The notes beneath the pieces are model-generated. The model made no database searches and was not told the DNA's origin. It worked only from the letters and a program-made list of their open reading frames with translations. Below are positions 6,515-7,987 of a stretch of 7,987 nt of DNA, one piece after another (the first letter of the stretch is position 1; every line of letters begins with the position of its first letter). The position numbers and the translations under genes are program-made. Source of the stretch: Xanthobacteraceae bacterium (GTDB lineage: Bacteria; Pseudomonadota; Alphaproteobacteria; Rhizobiales; Xanthobacteraceae); the NCBI GenBank assembly GCA_030037185.1, contig JASHRR010001282.1:1-7987 (forward strand). Direction: 5' to 3'.

Positions 6515-6700
6515 CCGAGCCAGCCGCTCGGGCCCACTGACGGCCCGCTTTACCGCGACACTGGCGGGTCTACAAATCTCAAGCTGACCTGATTCCACGA
6601 CATGCGTCCTCTCGGTGAGGTGCTCAGTTGCGTGACGGTGGGACCGAAAATATGTGAGTGAATGCCCGCCGAGGGCACGCTTACCGCGGGCAACTGGAGA

Positions 6701-6724
6701 GCGGATTAGCGCGGCGTAATCCGC
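6701..6724. repeat. Palindromic repeat of the GCGGATTA...TAATCCGC type
   Basis: GCGGATTA (6701-6708) and TAATCCGC (6717-6724) are perfect 8-base inverted arms around GCGCGGCG. Elements with GGATTAGCG..GCGTAATCC cores are dispersed in many proteobacterial genomes, including rhizobia; this statement is from recall. Nearby, TGCCC (6663-6667) and GGGCA (6673-6677) form a further short hairpin, so 6660-6725 may be one structured noncoding element. Confidence 0.55.
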
Positions 6725-6832
6725 CGATCCTGGCCAGTACGCTTACGCTATCGCGCCCTAACTTCGCTTCCGGGCGGTTTGGTGAATCAGGCTACATCAC
6801 CCGCTCGGGTCAAAAGTATGATATAGCTCACA

Positions 6833-6846
6833 CAAAGCATGCTTTG
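6833..6846. repeat. 14-bp perfect palindrome CAAAGCATGCTTTG
   Basis: The sequence is identical to its reverse complement over 14 bases, in a stretch with no gene. Such a site could be an operator for a dimeric protein or part of a dispersed repeat. No promoter or gene start nearby tells which. Confidence 0.45.
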
Positions 6847-7156
6847 CGTCGTTGATCGGATTCGATTGCTGCCAGCTGAAATATTTGGCTCGTGGCCCAC
6901 TCCTGCGACGATTGACGGGCACAGAAGCGCAGAAGCTATCCTGCCGTCAGCAGCGATCGTGCAGGACGGTCGAAGATGACCCGCGGCGGCCGGGACCTCT
7001 CTGTAGCGCTCACAAGGCGCCAGCGACAAGCATCCGCCGGACTGTTCTGTATTGACCTGAGTGATCTCGCGGTTATCCCCGGCTGCCGGCGAGGTCGAGA
7101 ATGTCTCCCAGGCATTCTGCGAACGGAGCGGTCGTGTATAGATCGGCATGTAGCGT
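6847..7156. other. Stretch without a supported gene
   Basis: Overlapping open frames occur on both strands, but none has a ribosome-binding site or a recognisable product. The expected C-terminal end of the integrase remnant to the right (the box with the catalytic Tyr) was looked for on the minus strand and not found, so the DNA to the left of 7157 appears to be unrelated or fully eroded. Confidence 0.4.
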
Positions 7157-7546
7157 CAAGCCGTGCGGGACGACATCGTGGGTGCCCTGCTTGGGATCCG
7201 TCCACCGCGGCAGCCCTGGCGTCTCGCCCCTCATGCGCGGGATCACGTTGCGTAGCGTGGCGCGGGCCAACGGCTCGCCGGCGATATGGCCGCAGAAGAT
7301 GTGATCGCTGCACCGCCGCTCGTGCGTGTGCTCAAGCTGCGCCGGCACGGCAGTACTGATGGAGTGCGATGTTCGCGGTTGCCTTTCACGCGACTTGCTG
7401 GAACAACTCACGTGTCGCCGTGTCTCTCGCTCCACTTCGCGCCGCGCACCTCAACGCCTCGTGTCGCGCACAGGATGTCAAATTCCAGCGCCCGCGCCGC
7501 CGACACCGTCCTGCGCGCGGCTCTCGGCCATGAACGCGCCAACACG
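7157..7546 (-). pseudogene. Decayed phage-type tyrosine recombinase (integrase)
   Basis: Minus-strand frames read in order as the core of a P4-type integrase. GAFMAESRAQDGV (about 7540-7500) is followed, after a frameshift, by AARALEFDILCATRG and VEVRGAKW (7500-7432). This matches the family segment ARALEFLILTAARTGEV.GA.W, which carries the first catalytic Arg. An in-frame TGA (7410-7408) replaces the Trp of the usual TW.VP motif. Directly after it, VVPASRVKGNREHRTP (7407-7360) matches the beta-hairpin with the catalytic Lys. A second shift leads to CSDHIFCGHIAGEPL (about 7312-7268) and DVVPHGL (ending 7157), the start of the HGLR box. The Arg of that box and everything after it, including the catalytic Tyr, are missing, as is the N-terminal arm domain. 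One stop, two frameshifts and two lost ends make it non-functional. Confidence 0.85.
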
Positions 7547-7878
7547 GAGCCTCAAGTGAGACGAAACTGAGAGTTTCTCCAGGCGCACGATCGAGAGGGA
7601 CCACGTTCGGCGGAATATTAATCGCACCAGGCAGGCGCAAAAAATGGACGAGGTATAGCGAGGTCGTTGCGCCATGATCGGGTCGGCCAAAAACGGCCAT
7701 ACTGCGGGTCAAGCCAGATCGGTATTTCTGAGGTTATTTTCTTAGTTTTAGTGAATTTATGAATTATTTTATAAGTAAGGTGAATAAGTGAGGAAAGCGG
7801 CTTACAACGCGCATTGCAGAGCGTACGAGGGATGCTCTGAACGCTGAACCATTTGCTTCCAGCATTGAGGAGCTCACT
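7547..7878 (+). promoter_or_regulatory. AT-rich leader and promoter region of the gene at 7879
   Basis: No gene is supported here. Bases about 7728-7796 are strongly AT-rich compared with both sides and include TATAAG (7770-7775) as a possible -10 element, about 105 bases before the start codon. No convincing -35 element accompanies it. GGCC (7685-7688) and GGCC (7695-7698) frame the loop AAAAAC, a weak hairpin. Confidence 0.35.
7817..7845 (+). promoter_or_regulatory. Leader RNA hairpin with two mutually exclusive stems
   Basis: CAGAGC (7817-7822) pairs with GCTCTG (7834-7839), a perfect 6-bp stem whose 11-base loop contains GAGGGA. The overlapping AGCGT (7820-7824) can instead pair with ACGCT (7841-7845). 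Both folds lie 30-60 bases upstream of the ATG at 7879, in the untranslated leader. This could be regulatory or chance. Confidence 0.3.
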
Positions 7879-7987
7879 ATGCTGCGTGCGAGACAAGCCG
7901 CGAAGCGAAGGGCTGCCAAGAAAACTGTGCCTGTGTTGGGAGCTGCCGGGTTTTCGCTGGCGCTAGCGGGGGGCGCGGCCGCGACCA
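7879..7987 (+). CDS. N-terminus of a small Bradyrhizobium-type hypothetical protein, cut by the window edge
   Basis: ATG 7879 follows GAGGAG (7867-7872) by six bases, a good ribosome-binding site, and 36 codons are visible. The product begins MLRARQAAKRRAAKKTVP, a strongly basic stretch, followed by a small-residue and hydrophobic run (VLGAAGFSLALAGGAAA) that resembles a signal peptide or membrane-active leader. I recall a multicopy family of Bradyrhizobium hypothetical proteins with nearly this start, whose later part has a conserved acidic segment and in some members a Gly/Cys-rich tail. The rest of the gene is outside the window, so neither that tail nor the function can be checked here. 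Confidence 0.8.
   Translation, partial: MLRARQAAKRRAAKKTVPVLGAAGFSLALAGGAAAT

Noticed and set aside
6055..6537. Longer form of the exported protein starting at 6537.
   Set aside because: The start at 6480 has an AGGGAGG site and places the signal peptide at the N-terminus; the 19 extra residues would bury it.
1..7987. CRISPR array, toxin-antitoxin pair, intact insertion sequence, riboswitch.
   Set aside because: No regularly spaced identical repeats, no paired small genes, no intact transposase and no recognisable riboswitch core were seen on either strand.

Overview
The window looks like chromosomal DNA of an alphaproteobacterium of the Bradyrhizobium/Rhodopseudomonas group. The evidence is high GC with strong GC3 bias in the clear genes, a tRNA-Gln(CTG) of alphaproteobacterial type, and several short proteins whose sequence style I associate with Bradyrhizobium. 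The genus is an inference from recall, not from a search.

Layout. Bases 1-48 are the 5' two thirds of a tRNA-Gln on the minus strand, with a candidate promoter just upstream. Bases 49-1246 hold no well-supported gene. They contain fragmentary coding-like frames on both strands, a 70-aa doubtful ORF, and an AT-rich patch with three phased GGTAAT repeats. Bases 1247-3613 carry the one large gene, a 788-aa protein with nine TPR units fused to a SPINDLY/O-GlcNAc-transferase (GT41) type catalytic region. A GC hairpin follows, then a frameshifted remnant of an ATP-dependent DNA ligase (about 3680-3925). Bases 4297-4848 encode a 183-aa single-pass membrane protein with a coiled coil and a Pro-rich tail. 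Bases 5171-5545 (minus) encode a 124-aa soluble protein, and 6055-6480 (minus) a 141-aa exported protein made of two copies of one short repeat. The right-hand 1.4 kb is mostly gene-poor. It holds palindromic repeats, a remnant of a phage-type tyrosine recombinase on the minus strand (7157-7546, with a stop codon, two frameshifts and lost ends), and an AT-rich leader to a gene that starts at 7879 and runs off the window.

How it fits together. No two intact genes are arranged as a clear operon: spacing is wide and strands alternate. Two decayed genes (ligase, integrase), low gene density and an AT-rich patch beside a tRNA suggest an old, eroding accessory segment that keeps a few independent small genes around one glycosyltransferase. 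I see no CRISPR array, intact transposon, toxin-antitoxin pair or recognisable defence system. The items most worth follow-up are the integrase and ligase remnants, the two-repeat exported protein, the orphan TPR-GT41 gene, and the truncated gene at the right edge with its structured leader.
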